From contig NZ_CP011319.1 of the NCBI RefSeq assembly GCF_001865675.1, positions 5,084,001 through 5,148,000 on the forward strand: 64,000 nt of DNA, written 5' to 3'. Position numbers and translations under genes: made by a program. This DNA is from Janthinobacterium sp. 1_2014MBL_MicDiv. Lineage in GTDB: Bacteria; Pseudomonadota; Gammaproteobacteria; Burkholderiales; Burkholderiaceae_D. The notes under the pieces are model-generated. The model was not told the origin of the DNA. It made no database searches and worked only from the letters and a program-made list of their open reading frames with translations. Below are positions 17,177 through 26,559 of the stretch, one piece after another. Each line of letters starts with the position of its first letter. The stretch's first letter is position 1.

Positions 17177-18543
17177 TATGCAGCCTCCACTTTGGAAAGA
17201 AGATCGTGATGGATGGCCAGTGCGGCCAGCTTGCCATGCTGGACGGCCTGCACCGTCAAGTCCTGTCCCGGCGCCACGCAGTCGCCGCCCGCGTAAATTC
17301 CCGGCAGCACCGTGCGAAAACCCGCGTCGACGGCGATCTTGTCGCCCTCGCGCTGCAACAGCGCTGCCATGGGGTCCTGCAGCACTTCGGTATCGAAACT
17401 CTGGCCGATGGCCTTGAAGATGGCGTCGGCCGCCACGTCGAACGTTTCGCCCGTGCCCGTCAAACGCGCGCCCTGCATGCGCGTTTTCTCGAAGCGCATG
17501 CCGGCCACATGGCCATGAGCATCGAGCAGCACCTGCTGCGGCTGGGCCCACGTCAGCATGCGCACCTGGTTGGCCTTGGCGATCTCCTGTTCGTGGTGGG
17601 TGGCCGTCATGGCGTCGAAGCCGCGCCGGTACACGAGGGTCACTTCCTCGGCGCCCAGGCGCTGGATTTGCACGGCCATGTCGATGGCCGTATTGCCGGC
17701 GCCAATCACGATGGCCCGCTTCGGCACGGGCAGCGCGGCCAGGTCGTCCGCCTGGCGCAGCGCGGCGATGTAGTCGACGGCGGCCAGCAGGCCGGGGGCA
17801 TCCTCGCCCGTCAGGCCCAGCTTGCGGCTGGCACCCAGGCCCAGGCCGAGGAAGACGGCGTCATACTGCGCATGCAGCTCGCGCAGGTGCACGTGCTCGC
17901 CCAGCGCCTGGCGACATCGGATGGCGATGCCGCCTATGCCCAACAGGAAGTCGACTTCCTTCTGCGCGAAATCGTCCGTCAGCTTGTACTTGGCGATGCC
18001 GTATTCATTCAGGCCACCGGCCTTGCTGTCCTTTTCAAAGATCACCACGTCGTGGCCCAGCATGGCCAGGCGGTGCGCGCACGACAGGCCGGCCGGACCC
18101 GCGCCGACGACGGCGATGGTCTTGCCCGTGGCAGGCGCCCGCCTGAACGGGTGCTGCGCAAAATGCATGTGATCGACGGCGTAGCGCTGCAGCAGGCCGA
18201 TTTTGACGGGCTGGCCTTCCGCGTCGTGGTTGCGCACGCAGACGTCCTCGCACAGGATTTCCGTCGGACAGACCCTGGCGCAGCTGCCGCCCAGGATATT
18301 CTGCTTGAGGATACCGGCGGCGGCGCCGTTGATGTTCCTGTCGTGGATATTGCGGATGAAGCTGGCCACGTCGATTTCCGACGGACAGATGCGGCTGCAC
18401 GGCGCGTCGTAGCAATACAGGCAGCGCGCGCTTTCGATGGCTGCCTGGCGCGCCGTCAACGGCGGCGCCAGGTCCGTGAAGTGGCCCGCCAGTTCCTCGT
18501 TGGGCAGGCTGGGATGCGGCAAATAGTTCAGGGACTCGATCAT
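17176..18543 (-). CDS. preT: NAD-dependent dihydropyrimidine dehydrogenase, PreT subunit
   Basis: This 455-residue flavoprotein is of the glutamate synthase small-subunit type and passes electrons from NADH to PreA. N-terminal Cys clusters CLYCYDAPCSRICP and CARVCPTEILCEDVC bind two 4Fe-4S centres. The FAD dinucleotide fold is VVGAGPAGLSCAHRLA and the NAD fold is VIGAGNTAIDMAVQIQ; DAIFKAIGQ and IYAGGDC close the FAD site. Its stop overlaps the preA start by one base. It begins 47 bp after mmsA. Together the two genes give the bacterial two-subunit form of what is one polypeptide in animals. Confidence 0.95.
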   Translation of the reverse strand: MIESLNYLPHPSLPNEELAGHFTDLAPPLTARQAAIESARCLYCYDAPCSRICPSEIDVASFIRNIHDRNINGAAAGILKQNILGGSCARVCPTEILCEDVCVRNHDAEGQPVKIGLLQRYAVDHMHFAQHPFRRAPATGKTIAVVGAGPAGLSCAHRLAMLGHDVVIFEKDSKAGGLNEYGIAKYKLTDDFAQKEVDFLLGIGGIAIRCRQALGEHVHLRELHAQYDAVFLGLGLGASRKLGLTGEDAPGLLAAVDYIAALRQADDLAALPVPKRAIVIGAGNTAIDMAVQIQRLGAEEVTLVYRRGFDAMTATHHEQEIAKANQVRMLTWAQPQQVLLDAHGHVAGMRFEKTRMQGARLTGTGETFDVAADAIFKAIGQSFDTEVLQDPMAALLQREGDKIAVDAGFRTVLPGIYAGGDCVAPGQDLTVQAVQHGKLAALAIHHDLLSKVEAA

Positions 18544-18590
18544 CGCGTTTTCCTTCTCTTATCCTGCGGTGGATTTGTAGTGTGAAACCG

Positions 18591-20093
18591 TCACTTCATC
18601 TGGGGAAAAGCAAATTCCACACCAGCGCTGGCCGTGTTGGGCCAGCGCTGCATCACGGCCTTGTGGCGCGTATAGAAACGCACGCCTTCGGGGCCATAGG
18701 CGTGATGGTCGCCGAACATGCTGCGCTTCCAGCCGCCGAAGCTGTTGAAGGCCATCGGCACGGGCAGCGGTACGTTGACGCCCACCATGCCGACCTGGAT
18801 CTGGCGCACGAATTCGCGCGCCACGCCGCCGTCGCGCGTGTAGATGGCCACGCCGTTGCCGTACTCGTTGGCGTTGATCAGCTCCACCGCATGCACCACG
18901 TCAGGACACCGGAGCACGCACAGCACGGGGCCGAAAATTTCTTCCTTGTAGATGCTCATGTCGCGCGTTACATGGTCGAACAGCGTGCCGCCGACGAAGA
19001 AGCCGTTCTCGCGGCCCGGCACCACATGATTGCGGCCATCGACGACGAGGGTCGCGCCCTGCTCCACGCCGGAGGCGATCAGCTTTTCGATGCGCTGCTT
19101 GGCGGCCAGCGATACCACGGGCCCCATTTCGGCTCCCTCTGCCATGCCGTCGCGCACTTTCAGTGCGGCCGTGCGCGTTGCCAGTGCATCGATCAACTTG
19201 TCGCCCGCGTCGCCCACGGCCACGACGACGGAGATGGCCATGCAGCGCTCGCCCGCCGAACCGTAGGCGGCGCCGATCAGGGCGTCGACCGTCATGTCCA
19301 TGTCCGCGTCGGGCATCACCACCATGTGGTTCTTCGCGCCGCCCAGCGCCTGCACGCGCTTGCCGCTGGCGCTGCCGCGCGCATAGATATATTCGGCGAT
19401 CGGCGTCGAGCCCACAAAGCTGATCGCCTGCACCACGGGATGGTCGAGCAAGGCGTCGACCGTGACCTTGTCGCCCTGCACCACGTTGAAGACGCCGTCG
19501 GGCAAGCCTGCCTGCTTGAGCAGTTGCGCATGCAGCAGGGACGCGGACGGGTCGCGCTCGGACGGTTTCAGGACAAAGGTATTGCCGCAGGCGATGGCGA
19601 CGGGGAACATCCACATCGGCACCATCACGGGAAAGTTGAATGGCGTGATGCCGGCCACCACGCCCAGCGCCTGGCGCATGGACCAGGCGTCGATGCCGCG
19701 CGAAATCTGGTCCGTGAATTCGCCTTTCAGCAGCTGCGGTATGCCGACGGCAAACTCCACCATCTCGATGCCGCGCGCCACCTCGCCCTGCGCATCGGCA
19801 AAGGTCTTGCCATGCTCGCGCGTGAGCATGGCGGCAAATTCGTCCGTGTGCTGCTGGCACAGCTGCAGATAGCGGAACAGGACGCGGGCGCGCGTCAGCG
19901 GCGGCGTGGCCGACCACGAGGGGAAGGCGGCGGCCGCAGCCTGCACGGCAGCGTCGACATCGTCGCTGGTGCCCAGCGCCACCCTGGCCACGGGCAGGCC
20001 CAGCGCGGGGTTGTAGACGTCGCCATAGCGGCCGCTGGCGGTGTCGACTTTGGCGCCGTTGATGTAGTGGGTGATGGTGTCGAGATCGGTCAT
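18591..20093 (-). CDS. mmsA: CoA-acylating (methyl)malonate-semialdehyde dehydrogenase
   Basis: This 500-residue aldehyde dehydrogenase is of the CoA-dependent MMSDH family. NAD-site and catalytic motifs are PFNFPVMVPMWMFPVAIACG, FVGSTPIAEYIY, and the nucleophile in GSAGERCMAIS. The usual ALDH catalytic Glu region reads ALGGAKNHMVV, with the Glu replaced as is typical for MMSDH. The enzyme turns malonate semialdehyde (from beta-alanine) into acetyl-CoA, and methylmalonate semialdehyde (from thymine) into propionyl-CoA. It follows the aminotransferase by nine bases and precedes preT, so it completes the reductive pyrimidine route. Confidence 0.94.
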   Translation of the reverse strand: MTDLDTITHYINGAKVDTASGRYGDVYNPALGLPVARVALGTSDDVDAAVQAAAAAFPSWSATPPLTRARVLFRYLQLCQQHTDEFAAMLTREHGKTFADAQGEVARGIEMVEFAVGIPQLLKGEFTDQISRGIDAWSMRQALGVVAGITPFNFPVMVPMWMFPVAIACGNTFVLKPSERDPSASLLHAQLLKQAGLPDGVFNVVQGDKVTVDALLDHPVVQAISFVGSTPIAEYIYARGSASGKRVQALGGAKNHMVVMPDADMDMTVDALIGAAYGSAGERCMAISVVVAVGDAGDKLIDALATRTAALKVRDGMAEGAEMGPVVSLAAKQRIEKLIASGVEQGATLVVDGRNHVVPGRENGFFVGGTLFDHVTRDMSIYKEEIFGPVLCVLRCPDVVHAVELINANEYGNGVAIYTRDGGVAREFVRQIQVGMVGVNVPLPVPMAFNSFGGWKRSMFGDHHAYGPEGVRFYTRHKAVMQRWPNTASAGVEFAFPQMK

Positions 20094-20102
20094 GAATGTT
20101 CC

Positions 20103-21419
20103 TTAGTCGAGATTTTTCAGCACCGTCGCCAGCTTGCCGAACAGCTCGTCGACGTGCTGTTTTTCCAGCACCAGCGGCGGCGACAGGGCGATGATGTCGC
20201 CGGTGGTGCGTATCAGCACGCCGTCGGCGAACGCCTGCTTGAAGGCGTTGAAGGCGCGCGTGCCCGGTTTGCCCGCGATGGGATCGAGCTCGATGCCGGC
20301 GATCAGGCCGATGCTGCGCAAGTCGATCACGTGCGGCAAGCCCTTGAGCGAATGCACGGCATCGCCCCAGTAGGCCTGCATGCTTTTCGCATGGCCGAGG
20401 ATGTCCTGCTCCTCGAATACCTGCAAGGTGGCCAGCGAGGCGGCGCAGGCCAGCGGGTGGCCCGAGTACGTGTAGCCGTGGAACAGTTCGATGCCGGCCG
20501 GCGCATCCATGAAGGCGTCGTGGATGTATTTTTTGCTGAAGACGGCGCCCATCGGCACCATGCCGTTGGTCAGGCCCTTGGCCGTCGTCATCAGGTCAGG
20601 CTCGACGTCGAAATAATCGGCGGCGAACGGCGTCGTCATGCGGCCAAAACCCGTGATGACTTCATCGAAGATGAGCAGGATGCCGTGCTTGGTGCACAGC
20701 TCGCGCAAGCGCTTCAGATAGCCTTTCGGCGGGATCAGCACACCCGTGGAACCGGCCACCGGTTCGACGATGACGGCGGCAATCGTCGAGGCGTCGTGCA
20801 GTGCGACGATGCGTTCGAGTTCATCGGCCAGGTACGTGCCGTATTCGGGTTCGCCGCGCGTGTAGGCGTTCTGCTCCAGGTTATGCGTGTGCGGCAGGTG
20901 GTCCACGCCCGGCAGCAAGGGACCGAAGGTCTTGCGGTTGCCGCCGATGCCGCCCACGGAGATGCCGCCAAAGCCGACGCCGTGATAGCCGCGCTCGCGG
21001 CCGATCAGGCGCGTGCGTGCGCCCTCGCCGCGCGCCCGGTGGTAGGCCAGCGCGATCTTCAGGGCCGTGTCCACGGCTTCGGAACCGGAGTTCGTGTAGA
21101 AGACGTGGCCGAACTTGTGGCCCGTGTAGTCCATCAGTTTTTCGGCCAGGTCGAAGGCGGCCGGATGGCCCATCTGGAAAGTGGGGGCGAAGTCGAGCTG
21201 GCCCACCATTTCGCGGATGGCGCCGACGATTTTCGGCTGCGCATGGCCGCAGGGCACGCACCACAGGCCGGCCGTGCCATCGAGGATGCTGTTGCCGTCG
21301 ACATCCTTGTAATGCATGCCTTCGGCCGAGACGAGCAGGCGCGGATGGGACTTGAAGTCGCGGTTGTTGGTAAACGGCATCCAGAATGCCGACATCGATT
21401 CCGGCCTTGTTTCGTTCAT
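20103..21419 (-). CDS. beta-alanine:pyruvate (omega-amino acid) aminotransferase
   Basis: This 438-residue class-III PLP aminotransferase moves the amino group of beta-alanine or 3-aminoisobutyrate to pyruvate, giving malonate or methylmalonate semialdehyde. Near the start is MSAFWMPFTNNRDFKSHPR, as in beta-alanine:pyruvate aminotransferases. Other motifs are YTNSGSEAVDTALKIA, the PLP-binding Asp in LLIFDEVITGFGR, and Lys in TTAKGLTNGMVPMG. ATG at 21419 has AAGGAGAAGGTC in front; an upstream ATG at 21476 has no such site. It heads the leftward pyrimidine operon. The 199-bp gap to the divergent MocR regulator must hold both promoters. Confidence 0.93.
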   Translation of the reverse strand: MNETRPESMSAFWMPFTNNRDFKSHPRLLVSAEGMHYKDVDGNSILDGTAGLWCVPCGHAQPKIVGAIREMVGQLDFAPTFQMGHPAAFDLAEKLMDYTGHKFGHVFYTNSGSEAVDTALKIALAYHRARGEGARTRLIGRERGYHGVGFGGISVGGIGGNRKTFGPLLPGVDHLPHTHNLEQNAYTRGEPEYGTYLADELERIVALHDASTIAAVIVEPVAGSTGVLIPPKGYLKRLRELCTKHGILLIFDEVITGFGRMTTPFAADYFDVEPDLMTTAKGLTNGMVPMGAVFSKKYIHDAFMDAPAGIELFHGYTYSGHPLACAASLATLQVFEEQDILGHAKSMQAYWGDAVHSLKGLPHVIDLRSIGLIAGIELDPIAGKPGTRAFNAFKQAFADGVLIRTTGDIIALSPPLVLEKQHVDELFGKLATVLKNLD

Positions 21420-21618
21420 GACCTTCTCCTTGGAATGGGCTGCCGCGGCGCCAAGATCGTTTTTGACGAAGCGCAAAATAATTTACCAGTTGGCAAAAAG
21501 CTGATGTAATAATAGACAGGCCATCCCATCTGGCACAGATACACAAACGGCAAAGTATCCCAACCGTACAGGTCGGAAAACCACTACAGTTTTGTGCAAG
21601 GCAGCAAAGGAGCCACCG

Positions 21619-23088
21619 GTGACGCACAACGTGAAGCAGGACGAGGGCGAGGGTAACGCCAGCGGCTGGCCCGTGCTGGAGATCGGCCGCCACAAGAAGG
21701 GCGGCCTGGTCGAGCAGATCGTCATCGCCATCAGCGTCATGGTGGGCAGCCGCGCCCTGCGCATCGGCACCAAAATGCCGTCCGTGCGCCAGTTCGCCAA
21801 GTGCAATGGCGTGTCCACCTTCACCGTCGTCGAATCGTATGACCGCCTGGTCAACCTGGGCCTGCTGTCGTCACGGCGCGGTTCCGGCTATTTCGTCGCG
21901 CGCCACGACATCGCCGCCTCGCCGCAGGGGGCCCTCATTGCCAGCACCCTTGCGAGCCCCACCGCCATCGACGCCCTCACGCCGGACCTGTATTCGGGCG
22001 TGTCGGAAGCGCTGCCCGTGGGCGCCGGCTGGCTGCCGCCCGAGATGTATGGCGAGGCGACCGTGCTCGATGCCGTGCGCCAGGCCATGCGCATTCCCGC
22101 CAGCCGGCTGCGCGGCTATGGCCATCCGCTCGGTTTTCCCTCGCTGCGCCAGCACCTGGCCGCCACCTTGTCCGAAGACCTGTTCCAGGTGGAGGCGGAC
22201 CAGGTCTTGCTCACGCATGGCGCCACCCACGCCTTCGACTTGATCCTGCGCAGCCTGACCAAGCCGGGCGACACGGTGCTGGTGGAAGATCCCGGCTACA
22301 GCAATCTGCAGTCGCTGATCCGCCACCACGGCTGCATCCCCGTGGGCATTGCGCGCGGCGAGGCGGGCCTGGACCTCGATGCGCTGGCTGCGGAAGCGGC
22401 CCGCACGCAGCCCAAGCTGATGTTCGTCAATACGGTGCTGCAAAATCCGCTGGGTACCTCGCTGAGCCAGGCGCAGGCGCACCGCCTGCTGGCGCTGGCC
22501 GAGCAATTCGATTTCTGGCTGGTGGAGGATGATATCTACCGCGAACTGGCGGCGCGCGGCGAAGCGTCGCTGGCGGCCATGGACGGCTTGCGCCGCGTGA
22601 TCCGCGTGGGCAGTTTTTCCAAGACCCTGTCGCCCGTGCTGCGCGTCGGCTCCATCTGCGCCTCGCCGTCGCTGGTCGCCGAACTGGTGCGCGTCAAAAT
22701 GCTGACCGGCCTGACGACGTCGGAAATCAACGAGCGCGCCGTCTACCACGCCGTTTCCGCGCGGCCCTACAAGCGCATGGTGGAACGGCTGGTGGCGCAA
22801 CTCGATGCGGCCCGCGAGCGCAGCATCGATTGCCTGGCGCAGGCCGGCATGGCGCCCGTGGCGCGCCCGCGTGGCGGCATGTTCGTCAGCGCCGGCTGGC
22901 CCGACATCCAGACGCCGGAATGGAATGGCAAGGTCGTCGCCGACCAGGCCCTGAAGGCGGGCATCCTGCTGTCGCCCAATGAATTTTTCATGCTGCGCGC
23001 GCCCGAGACCGTGTGGTTCCGTTTCAACGTGGCCTACACGGACACGCCCGTGCTGCTGGCATTCCTGCAATCGATCCGCCCCCGCTAG
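21619..23088 (+). CDS. MocR-type (GntR HTH + aminotransferase fold) regulator
   Basis: This 489-residue regulator combines an N-terminal GntR winged helix (about 15-95; MPSVRQFAKCNGVSTFTVVE then SYDRLVNLGLL) with a class-I PLP aminotransferase domain. The PLP Lys lies in VGSFSKTLSPVLR, and NTVLQNPLGTSLS is the Asn-Pro motif. MocR proteins such as GabR and PdxR sense PLP adducts of amino compounds. A regulator sensing beta-alanine or a related amine and controlling the divergent aminotransferase-mmsA-pre operon is the natural inference. GTG at 21619 is preferred because AAAGGAG lies at correct spacing; a TTG at 21592 is possible. The TetR gene follows by nine bases. Confidence 0.93.
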   Translation: MTHNVKQDEGEGNASGWPVLEIGRHKKGGLVEQIVIAISVMVGSRALRIGTKMPSVRQFAKCNGVSTFTVVESYDRLVNLGLLSSRRGSGYFVARHDIAASPQGALIASTLASPTAIDALTPDLYSGVSEALPVGAGWLPPEMYGEATVLDAVRQAMRIPASRLRGYGHPLGFPSLRQHLAATLSEDLFQVEADQVLLTHGATHAFDLILRSLTKPGDTVLVEDPGYSNLQSLIRHHGCIPVGIARGEAGLDLDALAAEAARTQPKLMFVNTVLQNPLGTSLSQAQAHRLLALAEQFDFWLVEDDIYRELAARGEASLAAMDGLRRVIRVGSFSKTLSPVLRVGSICASPSLVAELVRVKMLTGLTTSEINERAVYHAVSARPYKRMVERLVAQLDAARERSIDCLAQAGMAPVARPRGGMFVSAGWPDIQTPEWNGKVVADQALKAGILLSPNEFFMLRAPETVWFRFNVAYTDTPVLLAFLQSIRPR

Positions 23089-23097
23089 AGAGTTCCC

Positions 23098-23781
23098 ATG
23101 GCCAGCGATAAATCCCCTGCCCTCCCCGTGAAGAATGCCGGTGGCCGGCGCCTGCAAAACCGCGACCGCCTGGAGGCGGACATCCTGGAACAGGCCGTGC
23201 GCGTGTTCGCCGAGAGCGGCTACGAAGGCGCATCGATCGCCGCCATCGCCGAGCGGGCCGGCATGTCGAAGCAAAACCTCATGTATTACTTCCCCTCCAA
23301 GCAGCAGCTGTACCAGCGCGTGCTCGACGACGTGCTCGACGACTGGCTGGCGCGCATGGACAGCCTGGCCAGCGCCGGCGACCAGGCGGCGCCGCAGGAC
23401 ATGCTGCGCGCCTACATCGGCGCCAAGCTGCGTTTTTCGCGCGAACAGCCGTGGGCGTCGCGCGTATATGCGCTCGAAGTGATCAATGGCGCGCCCCTGT
23501 ACGGCGCGCAGATACGCGAACGCGTCGTGCCCCTGCTGCGCAAGGATATCGGCATCTTCGAGGAATGGATCGCGGCCGGCAGGATCGCGCCCGTGAATGC
23601 CACGCACCTGATGTTCACGATCTGGGCCATGACCCAGTCCTATGCGGATTTTTCGGCGCAGATGACGCTGGTGCTCGAGCGCAAGCAGCTCAGCCGCAAG
23701 GACTACGATGACGCCGAGCAACTGATCGTGCAGATGGTGCTGGCGGCCATCGCCCTGCCTGCCGCGCAGCCCCTCCCGTGA
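23098..23781 (+). CDS. TetR-family regulator, RutR-like
   Basis: This 227-residue TetR-family regulator has an HTH at about residues 30-75 (ASIAAIAERAGMSKQNLMYY then FPSKQQLYQRVL). The C-terminal half (RFSREQPWASRVYALEVING with an IWAMTQSYADF helix) resembles RutR, which in E. coli binds uracil and controls pyrimidine use. It is transcribed with the MocR gene, away from the pyrimidine operon. The probable effector is uracil or thymine; that is inference from context and family resemblance. Two regulators for one pathway would allow sensing of both an early and a late metabolite. Confidence 0.88.
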   Translation: MASDKSPALPVKNAGGRRLQNRDRLEADILEQAVRVFAESGYEGASIAAIAERAGMSKQNLMYYFPSKQQLYQRVLDDVLDDWLARMDSLASAGDQAAPQDMLRAYIGAKLRFSREQPWASRVYALEVINGAPLYGAQIRERVVPLLRKDIGIFEEWIAAGRIAPVNATHLMFTIWAMTQSYADFSAQMTLVLERKQLSRKDYDDAEQLIVQMVLAAIALPAAQPLP

Positions 23782-23862
23782 TGAAATTTCCAAGAAACAA
23801 ACTTCCAGTGATAGCATGTCGCGCTGGAGCTTTTGCGATATTTCACGGGATAAGGAACAGGC

Positions 23863-24378
23863 ATGACACATTGGTTATCGGCGCGCGGCGCCTCATTGCT
23901 GGGCAAGACGGCCTGCGCGGCGCTGCTGGCACTGGCCTCAGGGGCGCAGGCGCAGACATTTGGCATGATCGAGAACCAGCCGCTGAGCGAGACGTGGCTC
24001 AATGCGGGCTTTTATTCATACCATTTTCAGCGCGACAAGAATCTGAACGACAGCAACCCCGGTCTGGGCGCCGAATACCGCTTTTCCACCGTGGCCTCGG
24101 CCACGGCCGGACGCTTCTACAATAGCGACCGCGCCTACTCGAACTACCTGGGCGTGTACTACCAGCCCATCAAGATGGGCCCGTTTCGTGTCGGCGCCGT
24201 CATCGGCGGCTTCAGCGGCTATCCGAAGATGCGCGATGGCGGCTGGTTCCCCGCCCTGGTCCCCACCATCAGCTATGAATACCAGCGCGTGGGCGTGAAT
24301 ATCGCCATCGTGCCTTCCTACAAGGACCGCTTGTACGGCGCGCTCAGCTTCCAGCTGAAACTGAAGGTATTCGAATAG
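23863..24378 (+). CDS. small outer-membrane beta-barrel protein, function unknown
   Basis: This 171-residue protein has a clear signal peptide (about 30 residues ending ASGAQAQ). The rest alternates polar and aromatic residues: WLNAGFYSYHFQR, GRFYNSDRAYSNYLGVYYQP, SYEYQRVGVNIAIVPSYK, ending YGALSFQLKLKVF, a typical outer-membrane strand end. Size fits an eight-stranded barrel similar in plan to PagP, but I do not see enough to name it so. ATG at 23863 follows TAAGGAACAGG. It lies after the TetR gene and has no obvious tie to pyrimidine use. Confidence 0.75.
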   Translation: MTHWLSARGASLLGKTACAALLALASGAQAQTFGMIENQPLSETWLNAGFYSYHFQRDKNLNDSNPGLGAEYRFSTVASATAGRFYNSDRAYSNYLGVYYQPIKMGPFRVGAVIGGFSGYPKMRDGGWFPALVPTISYEYQRVGVNIAIVPSYKDRLYGALSFQLKLKVFE

Positions 24379-24521
24379 CCGTCTGTCCCGGCCTGTCGCC
24401 GTTCGCGCCGCCATTCCTGCCATTCATCGCATGCGCGATGACCGCCAGCGGCGTTTTGCCTATAGTGGTTTCATCGCCAGCATGCATACGGCAGCGGCAA
24501 CCACGACGACAGGAGAACAGC

Positions 24522-24791
24522 ATGAAAGACATCAATTCGGCACCGGGCAGCACTTCCTTCAGCGCGTTCTGGAACGAACTGTGCGCCTATGCGCGCCAGG
24601 GCATGGCCGCCCTGCGCGCCATGCCCTGGCCCATGCTGCTGGCGTGCTGCCTGGGCCTGGCGTTCCTGATCACCATCTTGCCGCTGGCCATCATGTTGTT
24701 TGCCCTCGTCATGCTGCTGAGATGGGCAAGCAACAGCGACGACACGGGCGCGGAGACGAAGGCGGCCGGTTCGCAGCAGTCGCCACAATAA
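24522..24791 (+). CDS. small membrane protein, unknown
   Basis: This 89-residue protein has a hydrophilic head, one long or two short hydrophobic stretches in the middle (MPWPMLLACCLGLAFLITIL and on through LAIMLFALVMLL), and a charged tail (NSDDTGAETKAAGSQQ). ATG at 24522 is preceded by AGGAGAACAGC. No family is recognised. It stands alone between the barrel gene and the VOC gene. Confidence 0.65.
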   Translation: MKDINSAPGSTSFSAFWNELCAYARQGMAALRAMPWPMLLACCLGLAFLITILPLAIMLFALVMLLRWASNSDDTGAETKAAGSQQSPQ

Positions 24792-24948
24792 AAGTTCGTG
24801 GCGGCAGAGGTGCCGCATGGCATTTGTGGCACTATATGGGCGCCGCACTGACGGGTATCAATGACCATCCCGATGGATGGCCGGGATACCGAACGCCGCG
24901 TGCGCGGGACGATCCAAACTACTCCCCATCTGCCATAGGAGTTTTCCG

Positions 24949-25371
24949 ATGACCACGACAGCAAAAGCCACAGCCTGCACCACCATTCCCTGTCTGCGCT
25001 ACAACGATGCCCCGGCCGCCATCGAATGGCTGTGCACGGCGCTCGGTTTTGAAAAACAATTGATCGTGCCGGACGGTAACGGTGGCGTCGCCCATGCGCA
25101 ACTGAGCTTTGGCCATGGCATGGTCATGGTGGCGCCCGCCATCGCCAGCGACTACGGCCGCCTGATGAAGCTGCCCGGCGAAGTCGGCGGCGCCAATACG
25201 CAAAGCTGCTACCTGGTCGTCAGCGACGCCGACGCCGTCTACCGCAGCGCGCGCGAGGCCGGCGCCGACATCGTGCTCGACATCAAGGATGAAGATTACG
25301 GCGGACGGGGCTTTACCTGCCGCGACCCGGAAGGCCACATCTGGAGCCTGGGCACCTACGACCCATGGTGA
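24949..25371 (+). CDS. VOC-superfamily (glyoxalase/bleomycin-resistance-like) protein
   Basis: This 140-residue protein has two beta-alpha-beta-beta-beta modules of the vicinal-oxygen-chelate fold: TTIPCLRYNDAPAAIEWLCT at the N-terminus and SCYLVVSDADAVYRSAREAG in the middle, ending RDPEGHIWSLGTYDPW, as in PhnB/glyoxalase-like proteins. Possible metal ligands are His in VAHAQLSFGHG and Glu in DPEGHIW. The substrate is unknown. ATG at 24949 has ATAGGAG upstream. The dipeptidase gene begins 11 bp after its stop, so the two may share a transcript. Confidence 0.85.
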   Translation: MTTTAKATACTTIPCLRYNDAPAAIEWLCTALGFEKQLIVPDGNGGVAHAQLSFGHGMVMVAPAIASDYGRLMKLPGEVGGANTQSCYLVVSDADAVYRSAREAGADIVLDIKDEDYGGRGFTCRDPEGHIWSLGTYDPW

Positions 25372-25382
25372 AACGGAGAACA

Positions 25383-26543
25383 ATGATCATCAGTACCATC
25401 GCCGCCGCCAGCCTTCTGGTCGGCGGCTTCCTGTCCGCCCCCGGGCTGGTCGACCGGCAAATGAACCAGGTCTACCCCTATTCCGCCAAGGCGCCGTCGC
25501 GCGCCACCCTGGCCCTGCACCAGCGCCTGTGGATCGCCGACCTGCATGCGGACAGCCTGCTGTGGCAGCGCGACCTGAACCGCTCAGGCAAGCATGGCCA
25601 TGTGGACTTCCCCCGCCTGCAACAAGGCAATGTCGCGCTGCAGGCGTTTTCCGTCGTCACCAAGACGCCGCGCAAGATGAATATCGAGCGCAACGGCAGC
25701 GACACGGACAACATCACGGCGCTGGTGGTGGCGCAGGGCTTGCCGCCAGCCACCTGGAACAGCCTGCTGGCGCGCGCCACCTACCAGGCCGACGAGCTGC
25801 GCCGGCTGGCCGGCAAGAGCGATGGCAAGGTCAGCGTCATCGGCAGCCGCGCCCAGCTGCGCAGCTTCATCGCGGCGCGCGAAAAAGATCCTGCCCTGCT
25901 GGCCGGCTGGCTGACGCTGGAAGGCGCGCATGCGCTCGAAGGCAAGCTGGACAACCTCGATACCCTGTACAAGGCGGGCTACCGCATGGCGGCGCCCACG
26001 CACTTCTTCGACACGGAATTATCGGGTTCCCAGCATGGCCTGAAAAAAGGCGGCCTGACGCCGCTGGGCAGACAATGGCTGCGCGCCATGGAGCAGCGCA
26101 GGATGATCGTCGACCTGGCGCACGCCTCGCCGGCCACCATCGACGATGTCCTGGGCCTGGCGCAACGCCCCGTGATGGTCTCGCACACGGGCGTGCGCGG
26201 CACCTGCGCCAATGGGCGCAATCTCAGCGACGGCCAGTTGAAACGCATCGCCGCCCAGGGTGGGCTGGTGGGGATCGGTTTCTGGAATACGGCCGTCTGC
26301 GGCAAGGACGTGGCGGCCATCGCGCGCGCCATCAAGTACACGGTCAAGCTGATCGGCGCCGAACACGTGGCCTACGGTTCCGACTTCGATGGCGCCGTCA
26401 CCACCGCCATCGACGCGGCCGGCCTGCCGCGATTGACGCAGGCGCTGCTGGATGCTGGCCTGTCCGAGGCCCAGATCCGCCGCATCGCCGGTGAAAACGT
26501 GCGCGACTTCCTGCTGAAAAACCTGCCCGACGATGACGCTTGA
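25383..26543 (+). CDS. M19 membrane dipeptidase (renal dipeptidase family)
   Basis: This 386-residue zinc dipeptidase of peptidase family M19 has an N-terminal hydrophobic segment (IISTIAAASLLVGGFLSAPG) acting as a signal or anchor. Metal motifs are IADLHADSLLWQRD (HxD), the bridging Glu in LTLEGAHALEG, His in IVDLAHASPATID, and VMVSHTGVRG; GSDFDGAVTT is the conserved C-terminal motif. It probably faces the periplasm and cleaves dipeptides. ATG at 25383 with CGGAGAACA is preferred to the upstream 25365 codon. It ends 16 bp from the convergent deaminase-like gene. Confidence 0.9.
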   Translation: MIISTIAAASLLVGGFLSAPGLVDRQMNQVYPYSAKAPSRATLALHQRLWIADLHADSLLWQRDLNRSGKHGHVDFPRLQQGNVALQAFSVVTKTPRKMNIERNGSDTDNITALVVAQGLPPATWNSLLARATYQADELRRLAGKSDGKVSVIGSRAQLRSFIAAREKDPALLAGWLTLEGAHALEGKLDNLDTLYKAGYRMAAPTHFFDTELSGSQHGLKKGGLTPLGRQWLRAMEQRRMIVDLAHASPATIDDVLGLAQRPVMVSHTGVRGTCANGRNLSDGQLKRIAAQGGLVGIGFWNTAVCGKDVAAIARAIKYTVKLIGAEHVAYGSDFDGAVTTAIDAAGLPRLTQALLDAGLSEAQIRRIAGENVRDFLLKNLPDDDA

Positions 26544-26559
26544 GCAGCCGAACCGGCGC

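Noticed and set aside
17177..17551. Upstream extension of the preA frame
   Set aside because: It overlaps preT in another frame, is Arg/Gly-rich, and the ATG at 17176 overlapping the preT stop is the natural start.
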